From positions 1-52,189 of the forward strand of contig CANGJU010000006.1 of assembly GCA_947453935.1 (NCBI GenBank): a stretch of 52,189 nucleotides of DNA. Direction: 5' to 3'. Within the stretch, counting starts at the first letter, position 1; every line of letters starts with the position of its first letter. Origin of the DNA: Bacteroidota bacterium. Lineage in GTDB: Bacteria; Bacteroidota; Bacteroidia; AKYH767-A; OLB10. Positions 1 to 8,045 of the stretch are shown in pieces. The translations under genes were made by a program, and so were the position numbers. The notes beneath the pieces are model-generated. The model searched no databases, was not told where the DNA came from, and saw only the letters and a program-made list of their open reading frames with translations.

Positions 1-333
1 ATGGCGTCTGGTGGAGTAAATGCAAATATGGCTAAAGCCCAACAATACCTAGAATCGAAAGGTGCTGAATATATGACTTTAAAGGAGGTCGTTCGTAATA
101 GTCGCGATGCCTACACTAACTACAGAAAGAATTACGAAGCAGCATTAAATGATGCTAAAAAAGAACTGAATTTTAACAACATCGTTTCACCTCCGCTTGT
201 TCCAGAGAAAAAAGATTCTCCAAAGCGTGCAATTGTTATGATTCTATTTACCCTTTCGGCAATGCTAATTGCGATTGTAACTGCTGTATATATCGAACAA
301 TACAGAGATAAATTAAAAAGTCAGTTGCAATAA
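1..333 (+). CDS. Wzz/GumC-like polysaccharide chain-length determinant, C-terminal part (partial)
   Basis: Partial gene entering from the left edge. The ATG at base 1 may be an internal methionine, because the visible 110 residues form only a C-terminal region. They show a helical, charged stretch (about residues 10-55), a proline-containing segment (SPPLVPEKKDSPKR) and one hydrophobic membrane segment at about 77-98, followed by a short basic tail. A Pro-rich motif just before the second transmembrane helix is typical of Wzz/PCP family proteins, which set the chain length of O-antigen or exopolysaccharide in the inner membrane. An O-antigen ligase/polymerase gene starts 6 bp downstream, which supports a surface polysaccharide role. 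The missing N-terminus prevents naming the subtype. Confidence 0.65.
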   Translation: MASGGVNANMAKAQQYLESKGAEYMTLKEVVRNSRDAYTNYRKNYEAALNDAKKELNFNNIVSPPLVPEKKDSPKRAIVMILFTLSAMLIAIVTAVYIEQYRDKLKSQLQ

Positions 334-339
334 TTCTGA

Positions 340-1806
340 ATGAAAGAAGGCTTTTTTCAGCTTGATAAATCCAAGGTAACTTGGTTTTATATTCTAACAA
401 TCCTTATAGCTTCACTAACAGCTTATGGATATGTAAAAGGATATATTATAGCATTAGCCGCCCCTTTCCTTCTCATACTTACTATTGCAGCCATCTTTCG
501 TTTTGACTTACTGATTTATCTTGCTGTACTGGTTACTCCGTTTTCTATTAACTTATCAAAAACGGGTATAGGTATTGGCGTTAGTTTGCCATCAGAGCCA
601 TTAATGTTTGGAATTTTTCTTGTTTTCTGGATTAAAATACTTGCAGAAGGAGGACTTGATAAGCGTATCTTAAAACACCCTGTCACCTGGATGATTTTAA
701 TCCATCTGGGATGGTACACCATCACAACTATCACGAGTACAATGCCTGTGGTTTCTATTAAGTCAACACTAGCTCGTTATTGTTATATCAGCGTGTTTTA
801 TTTTTCATTGCTCTATTTGTTTATCAAAAAGAAAAACATCCATAAGTTTTTATGGGCTTATCTTTTACCATTATTAGCGGTATGTATAATTACAATGCTT
901 AATCAGGCTTCTGCTGGATTCACTGAACAAAATGCACATATTGCTATGGTTCCTTATTACAACGACCACACTGCCTATGCAGCAGTAATAGCCTTATTTA
1001 TTCCAGTGATAATTGCATTACTGTTTGAAAACAAAATCAATAAAACTGTCAAGGCGTTCATTTTTATTGTTGCTGCATTACTTATTACAGCAATAGTACT
1101 TTCCTACACAAGAGCTGCGTGGGTTGCGTTAGCAGGAGCACTCGGATGTTTGTTTATTTACTTATTGAAAATTAAAAATTGGGTAGTTTATACTGGGATT
1201 GGATTAGTAGTACTTACTTATGCGTTATTTCATGTAGAAATTACGATGTATCTGGAGCGAAACGATAAAACATCCTCCACCGATTATGCGAAACATGTGC
1301 AGTCAATTGGAAATATTTCAACCGACGATTCTAATATTGAGCGCTTAAACAGATGGTCCTGCGCATTAAGGATGTTTAATGAAAAGCCATTGCTTGGATA
1401 TGGACCAGGCACCTATATGTTTCAATATGGGCAGTTTCAAAAATACTCTGAACGATCAGGAATCAGTACTAATTTTGGAGAAGGTGGTGGATCACATAGT
1501 GAGTATTTAGGCCCCCTTTCCGAACAGGGTATACTCGGTCCCGTTACATTTGTTTTAATACTTGCAGTGCTTCTTCAACGGACATCCACTTTTTTACGAA
1601 GCTGTACAAATCGAAATACAAGAGTAGTCACTAAAGGACTAGTATTAGGGCTAGTCACCTATATAATTCATGGAGGATTAAATTATTTCCTGGATACAGA
1701 AAAACTGGCTGTTCCTTTTTGGGGCTTTATTGCCTGCATCGTTGCCTTTGACATTTATTACAACGAACATCAAAACCAGGACTTAGATCAACATCCTGCA
1801 GCTTAA
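340..1806 (+). CDS. O-antigen ligase/polymerase family membrane protein (Wzy_C)
   Basis: A 488-residue polytopic inner-membrane protein with roughly ten or more hydrophobic segments. The Wzy_C/WaaL hallmark appears as YTRAAWVALAG at about residue 256, at the start of a membrane segment. A large periplasmic loop follows, with NRW, GYGPGTY and HSEYLGPLSEQG elements (about 335-403). Family members join O-antigen units to lipid A core or polymerise polysaccharide repeats on the periplasmic face, and sequence alone does not separate ligase from polymerase. It follows the Wzz-like gene by 6 bp, so the two are probably co-transcribed. Its last 24 bp overlap the 3' end of the convergent phosphatase gene. 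Confidence 0.85.
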   Translation: MKEGFFQLDKSKVTWFYILTILIASLTAYGYVKGYIIALAAPFLLILTIAAIFRFDLLIYLAVLVTPFSINLSKTGIGIGVSLPSEPLMFGIFLVFWIKILAEGGLDKRILKHPVTWMILIHLGWYTITTITSTMPVVSIKSTLARYCYISVFYFSLLYLFIKKKNIHKFLWAYLLPLLAVCIITMLNQASAGFTEQNAHIAMVPYYNDHTAYAAVIALFIPVIIALLFENKINKTVKAFIFIVAALLITAIVLSYTRAAWVALAGALGCLFIYLLKIKNWVVYTGIGLVVLTYALFHVEITMYLERNDKTSSTDYAKHVQSIGNISTDDSNIERLNRWSCALRMFNEKPLLGYGPGTYMFQYGQFQKYSERSGISTNFGEGGGSHSEYLGPLSEQGILGPVTFVLILAVLLQRTSTFLRSCTNRNTRVVTKGLVLGLVTYIIHGGLNYFLDTEKLAVPFWGFIACIVAFDIYYNEHQNQDLDQHPAA

Positions 1807-3018
1807 CAAGGTAACATCATCAATTGGTTCAACCGACTTTTTAAAATCGTTGAAGGAATTGATAACTCCAACATGAAGGTCTTTCATTGAATTGGCCTGA
1901 TGATTTTTCTCAAGCAAGTCCATTAACACATCAACACCAAATACATCACCTGTAAGATTTTCCTGCTCCACTACTCCATCTGTATAACAAAACAATGTTG
2001 AACCAGGCTCAAAAGCAATTTGCCCTTCGTGAATAAATGGAAGCTCATCAAACATTCCTAAACCTGTTGTTCCCTTATCTAGCAAATGAAATTCTTTGCC
2101 ACAATAAATCAACGGAGGATTATGTCCTGCATTTACATATTTAAGAATACGCTCTTTTGTATTAATGATAGCTAGGAATACAGTAATAAACTTTTCTCCT
2201 TTGGCTGATTTGTTTACACTTTCATTTAAATCATTAACTAACTCCAGCAACGATTTCGACAATGGTGCTTTCGCATTTAGATTAGCTTGAAAATTCGACA
2301 TTAAAAGCGCGGCAGAAATACCTTTCCCAGAAACATCTGCAAGGCAAATTAATATTTCATCTTCATTGAGTTCAATGTAATCGTAGTAATCGCCACCAAC
2401 CATTTGATGCGGAAGATACGTTGCTGCTAAATCGATGCGTGAATTATGAGGAATATGAGCAGGAAATAACATACTCTGCATGCGGGCAGCTAGTTCTAAC
2501 TCTTTTTCAATCTGTGCTTGACGTATCGACTCTTTTGTCAGTCGTTTGTTTTCAATTGCAACAACAATAATATTGGTAATTGTATGAATAAAAGGAATTA
2601 CATCTTTCAAGTTTACAATATCTTCATGTGTACTTGCTCCAATAAATGCAAATGCTAATTGTTGCTTATTATGATTTACGGGAATTATTGTTTCGAAAGA
2701 GGATAACCAATCAGGCATATCACTACCGGTGGTCATAATCTTTTCAATTTCAGCTAGACGCGCTTCATTTAAATCAAGTTGAAAGTCGTCGGGAACACCA
2801 TATTTTAGCATGCAATGCCATTGATGTTCGTGAATGTATAGTATGAGTTTATTTATTTTCAGATGCTCTTTTAATACTGACTGATAAACCTCAAACAGCT
2901 GAGGAGCCGGCAAATCATAATTGATTGCTTTGGTAATCTGCAAGAGCCAATGCAACTGAATCTTTTTCACGTTCAGTTCCGATTGTATTCCAGATTTATT
3001 TTCTATTTCACCAGCCAT
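1783..3018 (-). CDS. PP2C-family serine phosphatase, RsbU/SpoIIE type
   Basis: 411 residues. The N-terminal half (about 20-165) resembles a degenerate GAF-like sensory region. A helical linker (about 165-190, EKELELAARMQSMLFP) of the type seen before RsbU phosphatase domains follows. The SpoIIE/PP2C domain carries the metal-binding GGDYYDY (about 208-214), LADVSGKG (about 226-233), NAGHNPP and CYTDGVVE motifs. Such enzymes dephosphorylate anti-sigma-factor antagonists or other phospho-Ser proteins in partner-switching pathways, but no anti-sigma partner is present in the window. It starts 21 bp after the lpxD-like stop and so probably shares its transcript. Its end overlaps the convergent O-antigen ligase gene by 24 bp. 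Confidence 0.88.
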   Translation of the reverse strand: MAGEIENKSGIQSELNVKKIQLHWLLQITKAINYDLPAPQLFEVYQSVLKEHLKINKLILYIHEHQWHCMLKYGVPDDFQLDLNEARLAEIEKIMTTGSDMPDWLSSFETIIPVNHNKQQLAFAFIGASTHEDIVNLKDVIPFIHTITNIIVVAIENKRLTKESIRQAQIEKELELAARMQSMLFPAHIPHNSRIDLAATYLPHQMVGGDYYDYIELNEDEILICLADVSGKGISAALLMSNFQANLNAKAPLSKSLLELVNDLNESVNKSAKGEKFITVFLAIINTKERILKYVNAGHNPPLIYCGKEFHLLDKGTTGLGMFDELPFIHEGQIAFEPGSTLFCYTDGVVEQENLTGDVFGVDVLMDLLEKNHQANSMKDLHVGVINSFNDFKKSVEPIDDVTLLSCRMLI

Positions 3019-3039
3019 ACTAAATATAACAGTTATGTA

Positions 3040-3966
3040 TTAACGAACTTTATCTAACAATTCAGGAAGCTTACCTAAATAAGCAAGCTCCTTCATTTTC
3101 TCTCTTGCATCCTTAGCAGGTGTACCGAAGTAGGTACCTGCTTTTATTGATTTAGTAACACCACTTTGACCAAGCACAACAGTTCCTTTCGAAATTGTTA
3201 AGTCCTTCTGCACTCCAACTTGACCCCACAGTATAACTTCATCTTCAATATTTACGCAACCAGCAATTCCTACTTGCGCAGCAAACAAACAATTCTTTCC
3301 AATCTGCGTGTCGTGACCAACGTGCACTTGATTATCAAGCTTACACCCTTCTCCGATGGTAGTATCTGCTGAAACGCCTCTATCGATTGTGCATGATGCT
3401 CCGATTTCAACATTATTGTGTATTACCACGCGACCACAGCTGTGCATCTTTTCATAGAATTCAGGACGACGTTTAAAATAAAACGCATCAGCACCTAAAA
3501 CAGTATTAGCATGAATTACCACATTATCTCCCAATACAGAATGATCATAAATAACAACGCCACTATGTATTAAACAGTTTCTACCAATTATGACATTTGG
3601 ACCAATACTAACGTTAGGCTGTACTATTGTTCCCTCTCCTATTTTTGCTGTTGGATGAATATTATTAGTTGAAGGAACAAAAGGCATAAAATTTTTACAA
3701 AGCCAAACATAATCACGGAATGGATCATCAGAAAATATGAGTGACTTACCTGCTGGTGCCTCAACCATTTTGTTTATGATTACAAAAGTAGCAGCAGAGT
3801 TTAATGCTTTATCGTAATACTTAGGATGATCAACAAAAGTTAAATCGCCATTCTCAACACGATGTATTTCATTGATGCCCGACACGAGTGCATTCTCATC
3901 GCCTATTACCTGACCGCTGACCATTTTAGCCAACTCTCCTACCGAAATTGCTTTTTCAAGTTTCAT
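3040..3966 (-). CDS. lpxD: UDP-3-O-acylglucosamine N-acyltransferase, LpxD-like
   Basis: A 308-residue protein with an N-terminal uridine-binding-like domain (to about residue 95) followed by left-handed beta-helix hexapeptide repeats (IGEGTIVQPNVSIGPNV). LpxD-type elements include TIDRG and HVGHDTQIG, the latter containing the likely catalytic His. LpxD adds the second 3-hydroxyacyl chain to the lipid A precursor, using acyl-ACP, in the cytoplasm. The ORF track starts at a TTG (3978). The ATG at 3966 (MKLEK) is preferred because a perfect -7 element TATCTTTG lies at 3983-3976, which would leave the ATG at 3975 at or outside the transcript start. It is slightly shorter than classical LpxD (about 340) and could be a second lpxD paralog. 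Confidence 0.82.
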   Translation of the reverse strand: MKLEKAISVGELAKMVSGQVIGDENALVSGINEIHRVENGDLTFVDHPKYYDKALNSAATFVIINKMVEAPAGKSLIFSDDPFRDYVWLCKNFMPFVPSTNNIHPTAKIGEGTIVQPNVSIGPNVIIGRNCLIHSGVVIYDHSVLGDNVVIHANTVLGADAFYFKRRPEFYEKMHSCGRVVIHNNVEIGASCTIDRGVSADTTIGEGCKLDNQVHVGHDTQIGKNCLFAAQVGIAGCVNIEDEVILWGQVGVQKDLTISKGTVVLGQSGVTKSIKAGTYFGTPAKDAREKMKELAYLGKLPELLDKVR

Positions 3967-3975
3967 AATTGACAT

Positions 3976-3983
3976 CAAAGATA
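3976..3983 (-). promoter_or_regulatory. -7 promoter element TATCTTTG of the lpxD-like gene
   Basis: On the minus strand TATCTTTG matches the Bacteroidota -7 consensus TAnnTTTG exactly. If transcription begins about 4 nt after the final G, the RNA starts near 3972, only about 6 nt before the ATG at 3966. No convincing TTG -33 element was found at the usual spacing. Confidence 0.55.
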
Positions 3984-4026
3984 AATTATCATTTTTGAAT
4001 TATTAGAAAAACTTCAACTGAATTAT

Positions 4027-4034
4027 TAAATTCG
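4027..4034 (+). promoter_or_regulatory. Possible -7 element TAAATTCG of the Rrf2 gene
   Basis: TAAATTCG differs from TAnnTTTG at one position and ends 4 nt before the GTG start at 4039, so the transcript could begin at or next to the start codon. It lies in the short divergent region shared with the lpxD-like gene. The one-base mismatch and missing -33 element keep this tentative. Confidence 0.35.
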
Positions 4035-4038
4035 TAAC

Positions 4039-4515
4039 GTGTTATCGAAAAAAGCAAAATACGGATTAAAGGCTTTAGAATATATTGCCAAGCAGGATAC
4101 AACTATTCCAGTTCACACTTCTGATATTTCATTAGCAGAATCAATTCCCAGAAAGTTTCTTGAAGCAATTTTACTCGACTTAAAACACGATGGAATTTTA
4201 AAGAGCAAACAAGGAAAAAATGGTGGCTATAATTTATTAATAGCACCCTCTGAAGTAACAATTGGTAGAGTTGTTAGGCTATTCGATGGTCCGATTGCAT
4301 TGTTACCATGTGTCTCATCAAATTACTATGAGCCTTGCGATGACTGTGAAAATGAAGCTGTGTGTGGACTTAAAAATATTTTTTCAGAAGTAAGAGAGGC
4401 TACGGGATCTATTCTAGATAAGTTAAGCCTTCAGGATATTTTAATTCGCGAACAAAATCTGAAAAGGAAAAAAGCTAGCTCCAACAAGACAAAATCAAGA
4501 CTCAATAAGAAATAA
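4039..4515 (+). CDS. Rrf2-family transcriptional regulator
   Basis: A 158-residue protein that opens with the Rrf2 signature MLSKKAKYGLKAL and has a winged-helix region through SIPRKFLEAIL and KSKQGKNGGYNL. Four cysteines (C91, C100, C103, C109; PCVSSNYYEPCDDC then VCGL) occupy the region where IscR/NsrR-type members bind an Fe-S cluster, so a cluster or redox sensor is plausible. The start is GTG at 4039, which is consistent with the family N-terminus. The tail is rich in lysine and serine. The FAD-dependent protein 87 bp downstream is a candidate target. The specific signal cannot be read from sequence. Confidence 0.88.
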   Translation: MLSKKAKYGLKALEYIAKQDTTIPVHTSDISLAESIPRKFLEAILLDLKHDGILKSKQGKNGGYNLLIAPSEVTIGRVVRLFDGPIALLPCVSSNYYEPCDDCENEAVCGLKNIFSEVREATGSILDKLSLQDILIREQNLKRKKASSNKTKSRLNKK

Positions 4516-4602
4516 AACAATTCAACAAAAAAGGTGTTGTAACTGAAGCAATAATGTTATAAATTTGTTTCTCCTACTAACTTTATAGGATTTAAAATTT
4601 TT

Positions 4603-5976
4603 ATGAATACAGAATACGATTTAGCAATAGTTGGTGGTGGCGCTGCAGGGTTAATTTTACTTGCAAATATTTTTGAAAAGGCGACACAGCCTATATCCGT
4701 TGTTATGATTAACGCAGGCTATCCAGCAGGGAAAGGAATTGCCTACTCTACTAACAACAGTAATCATTTGCTAAATGTTCGTGTTTCCAGAATGAGTGCA
4801 TTTACGCACGATGCCAATCATTTTACAAAATGGATTTTATCAAAACCCGAGTATAGCGATTATCACAAGGATAATCTTGCTGAGCGTTTTGTGCCTCGTA
4901 AAATGTATGGAGAATATCTCGAAGATTTATTCCAATCACTGGTAAACTCCGATAACAAAAATGTTAGCTTCAGCTTTATCAATGATGAAGTAATCGATTT
5001 AAAAAAGCAAGGTAATTCGTTTGAAGTTGTTTTAAAAAATGCACCTTTCATCAATTGCAAAAAAGTAGTTTTATGTACAGGTAATCAACCTCCTATTTCT
5101 TTGCCTGGCGTTTCTTCTATACAATCCGAAAAAGTATTTATCAATCCATGGGATGAGAAAGCAGTAGAAAATATTGATCAAGATAAATCTGTATTCATTG
5201 TAGGAGCAGGATTAACAATGGTTGATACCGTAATTAGTTTAATTGATCAGGGTTTTAAAAATAAAATTATTGTCGTTTCGAAACATGGCGCTATACCTAT
5301 GGCGCATCCTGTTGTGCGTGTAACAGTTCCTCATCCGGAAAAAGCACCTGCATCCGACATTCATGAAATTTATATTGATTTAAAATCGCGAATCAGATCT
5401 GCTATTGATCACACAGAATGGCATGAACCTGTTTTAGAAGCTGTTCGACCATTCACACAGAAAATATGGCAAGAACTACCTATCGAGCAAAAAAATCGTT
5501 TTTTACGTCACATCAACCATCGTTGGGCTAAACTTCGTCATCGATTGCCTCATGAGGTTCACGATATGATTCAATCTTTAATTGATTCAAATCAGATTGA
5601 ATTGTATGCTGGTAAACTTTTAAATGTTCAAGAGAATCAAAATGATTTAACAATTGACTTTTTTGATAAATCAAACGAAAAGAAAGTTACAGTAAATGCC
5701 CAACGCATCATAAATTGTATTGGTCCTGAGGGTGATTTTGACAAAGTTGATAACCCACTTTTAAGAAACATGCTTAGCCATGGATTAATTTCCAAAGATC
5801 CCCTATCGCTGGGTTTTAATGCTACTGGCGATGGAAGGATTATCGATAAATCGGGTAATGTGATAGAAAATTTACTGACAATTGGCTCTGGATTGAGAGG
5901 AATTTTATGGGAATCGACCGCTATACCTGAAATCAGAGTACAGGCGCACGAAATGGCTAATAAAGTACTGGCCTAA
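4603..5976 (+). CDS. FAD/NAD(P)-binding oxidoreductase-like protein (NAD_binding_9 type)
   Basis: 457 residues with an N-terminal dinucleotide-binding motif IVGGGAAGL (about residues 9-17). It has the family feature PAGKGIAYST followed by NHLLNVRVSRMSAF, and a second nucleotide fold VFIVGAGLTMVDTV near residue 200. A C-terminal GSGLRGILWESTAIPEIR segment closes the FAD site. The family (FAD-NAD(P)-binding, HpnW/YdhS-like) consists of uncharacterised cytoplasmic flavoproteins, and the substrate is unknown. It lies downstream of the Rrf2 gene in the same orientation, which may indicate redox regulation. The ATG start is supported by the Rossmann motif sitting near the N-terminus. Confidence 0.8.
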   Translation: MNTEYDLAIVGGGAAGLILLANIFEKATQPISVVMINAGYPAGKGIAYSTNNSNHLLNVRVSRMSAFTHDANHFTKWILSKPEYSDYHKDNLAERFVPRKMYGEYLEDLFQSLVNSDNKNVSFSFINDEVIDLKKQGNSFEVVLKNAPFINCKKVVLCTGNQPPISLPGVSSIQSEKVFINPWDEKAVENIDQDKSVFIVGAGLTMVDTVISLIDQGFKNKIIVVSKHGAIPMAHPVVRVTVPHPEKAPASDIHEIYIDLKSRIRSAIDHTEWHEPVLEAVRPFTQKIWQELPIEQKNRFLRHINHRWAKLRHRLPHEVHDMIQSLIDSNQIELYAGKLLNVQENQNDLTIDFFDKSNEKKVTVNAQRIINCIGPEGDFDKVDNPLLRNMLSHGLISKDPLSLGFNATGDGRIIDKSGNVIENLLTIGSGLRGILWESTAIPEIRVQAHEMANKVLA

Positions 5977-6041
5977 TTAAACAAATTGTTACTTCCTACA
6001 CATTCTGATTCTTTTTTGGCGTAAGACCCAATTAAAAGCCC

Positions 6042-6049
6042 TACCTTTG
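6042..6049 (+). promoter_or_regulatory. -7 promoter element TACCTTTG upstream of typA
   Basis: TACCTTTG matches TAnnTTTG exactly. The nearest TTTG upstream (6015-6018) is 23 bp away, longer than the usual 19 or so, so the -33 assignment is doubtful. Transcription from here would give a leader of about 105 nt before the typA ATG. This is long compared with the other promoters in the window and could hold regulatory structure. Confidence 0.5.
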
Positions 6050-6157
6050 CACTCCGAATTTTAGCTCCCAATTCGTACACGACTAACTTTCAGTCTGTTC
6101 TGATTAGAATAAAATCCGAAATTAAAAGGAACTTAACCAAACTGCAGATAAATTAGC

Positions 6158-7969
6158 ATGCAATCAATCAGAAACATTGCAATTATTGCCCATGTCGATC
6201 ATGGCAAAACAACTTTAGTAGATAAAATTTTACTTCAGACACAACTCTTCCGTGACAATGAAAAAACGGGTGAATTAATCCTTGATAACAACGATCTTGA
6301 AAGAGAGCGTGGAATTACGATTATCGCAAAGAACGTATCGGTAAATTACAAAGGCACTAAAATTAACATCATTGATACTCCTGGTCACGCCGACTTTGGA
6401 GGTGAAGTAGAACGTGTGATGAACATGGCCGATGGAGTTATTTTGCTTGTTGATGCTTTTGAAGGACCAATGCCTCAAACCCGCTTTGTACTTAGTAAGG
6501 CCTTAGAGATGGGTAAAAAAGCAATCTTAGTTATCAATAAAGTTGATAAAGAAAATTGTCGTCCAGAAGAGGTACATGAAAAAGTATTTGATTTGTTCTT
6601 CCATTTAGGTGCTACCGAAGAGCAGTTAGGATTTCCAACGGTTTATGGTTCATCAAAGCAAGGATGGATGGGACATGATTATAAAAATCCAACTACGGAT
6701 GTAACTGCATTATTAGATTCTATTATTGAATATTTCCCTGAGCCTCCTGTTTATGAAGGAACACCTCAGATGTTAATTACGTCATTGGATTTTTCAACGT
6801 ATGTAGGTCGTATTGCTATTGGACGTATTAGCCGTGGTTCATTAAAAGAAAATCAGCCGGTAAGTCTTGTAAAGCGTGACGGCTCTATCAAAAAAATGCG
6901 CATTAAAGAAGTTTTTGTGTTTGAAGGATTGGGACGTAGAAAGGCAGATGAAATTACATGTGGCGACTTATGTGCAGTAACTGGTATTGAAGATTTTGAA
7001 ATTGGTGATACAATTGCTGATTTTGAAAATCCGGAGGCCCTTACTCCTATTTCAGTTGATGAACCAACAATGTGTATGTTGTTTACAATCAACAACAGTC
7101 CTTTCTTCGGAAAAGAAGGTCGTTTTGTAACTTCTCGTCACTTACGCGATCGTTTATACAAAGAGTTAGAGAAAAACCTGGCTATGCGTATTGTGGAGAC
7201 AGAATCACCTGACTCTTATTTAGTATATGGCCGTGGGGTACTTCACTTATCTATCCTAATTGAGACTATGCGTCGCGAAGGATATGAATTACAAGTAGGA
7301 CAGCCACAGGTTATCATGAAAGAAATTGATGGTCAACGTTACGAGCCAGTTGAGAATTTAACAGTAGATACTCCTGATGAAGTAGCTGGTAAAGTGATTG
7401 AATTAGTAACGCAGAAGAAGGGTGAGTTGAAAATAATGGAACCTAAGGGCGATTTACAACATTTAGAGTTTGAAATCCCAGCGCGTGGTTTAATTGGTTT
7501 ACGTAGTAACGTACTTACAGCAACTGCTGGTCGTGCAACTATGGCACATCGTTTTAAAAGCTACGAACCTTGGAAAGGCCCTATCTCAGGACGTATTTCA
7601 GGTGTATTGTTAGCGAAGGAATCTGGTGTTGCAACTCCTTATTCTATCGACAGAATGCAAGACCGTGGTTTCTTCTTTATTGATCCTGCTGAGAGTGTTT
7701 ATGCAGGTCAGGTTATTGGTCAGCATATTCGTCCTGATGATTTATTAATCAATGTGTGTGAAGCAAAGAAGTTAACGAATATGCGTGCTTCGGGTAGTGA
7801 CGATAACGTTAGAATTGCTCCAGCAGTGAAGTTTTCATTAGAAGAGTGTATGGAATACATCGAGAAAGATGAGTATTTAGAGATTACGCCAAAATCATTA
7901 CGTATGCGTAAAGTTTATCTTGATGAAAACGTAAGAAAACGTATGAGCAGAAAGGAAGAAGCGATTTAA
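6158..7969 (+). CDS. typA: Ribosome-associated translational GTPase TypA/BipA
   Basis: 603 residues, the usual length for TypA/BipA. GTPase motifs are all present: G1 AHVDHGKTT (about 10-18), switch region RERGITI, G3 DTPGHADF, G4 NKVD. These are followed by EF-G-like domain II, domain III and V regions and the family C-terminal domain (PARGLIGLRSN, RASGSDDN). TypA binds the ribosome and affects 50S assembly and stress or low-temperature growth. It appears monocistronic, with its own -7 element about 110 bp upstream and a strong terminator 20 bp after the stop. Confidence 0.97.
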   Translation: MQSIRNIAIIAHVDHGKTTLVDKILLQTQLFRDNEKTGELILDNNDLERERGITIIAKNVSVNYKGTKINIIDTPGHADFGGEVERVMNMADGVILLVDAFEGPMPQTRFVLSKALEMGKKAILVINKVDKENCRPEEVHEKVFDLFFHLGATEEQLGFPTVYGSSKQGWMGHDYKNPTTDVTALLDSIIEYFPEPPVYEGTPQMLITSLDFSTYVGRIAIGRISRGSLKENQPVSLVKRDGSIKKMRIKEVFVFEGLGRRKADEITCGDLCAVTGIEDFEIGDTIADFENPEALTPISVDEPTMCMLFTINNSPFFGKEGRFVTSRHLRDRLYKELEKNLAMRIVETESPDSYLVYGRGVLHLSILIETMRREGYELQVGQPQVIMKEIDGQRYEPVENLTVDTPDEVAGKVIELVTQKKGELKIMEPKGDLQHLEFEIPARGLIGLRSNVLTATAGRATMAHRFKSYEPWKGPISGRISGVLLAKESGVATPYSIDRMQDRGFFFIDPAESVYAGQVIGQHIRPDDLLINVCEAKKLTNMRASGSDDNVRIAPAVKFSLEECMEYIEKDEYLEITPKSLRMRKVYLDENVRKRMSRKEEAI

Positions 7970-7990
7970 TCGTTTAATGTATAGGCAAAC

Positions 7991-8024
7991 AAAAAGGGAG
8001 CAATTTTAAAATTGCTCCCTTTTT
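7991..8024. terminator. Bidirectional intrinsic terminator between typA and the M13 peptidase gene
   Basis: A near-perfect palindrome (AAAAAGGGAGCAATTTT and its complement) with flanking A and T tracts lies between convergent genes, so it can end transcription on both strands. The GC-rich part is GGGAGCAA/TTGCTCCC. Confidence 0.9.
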
Positions 8025-8045
8025 TATTCTCTATTTAAAATTGAA

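Noticed and set aside
6015-6018. TTTG as the -33 element of typA
   Set aside because: It sits 23 bp from the -7 element, longer than the usual spacer of about 19.
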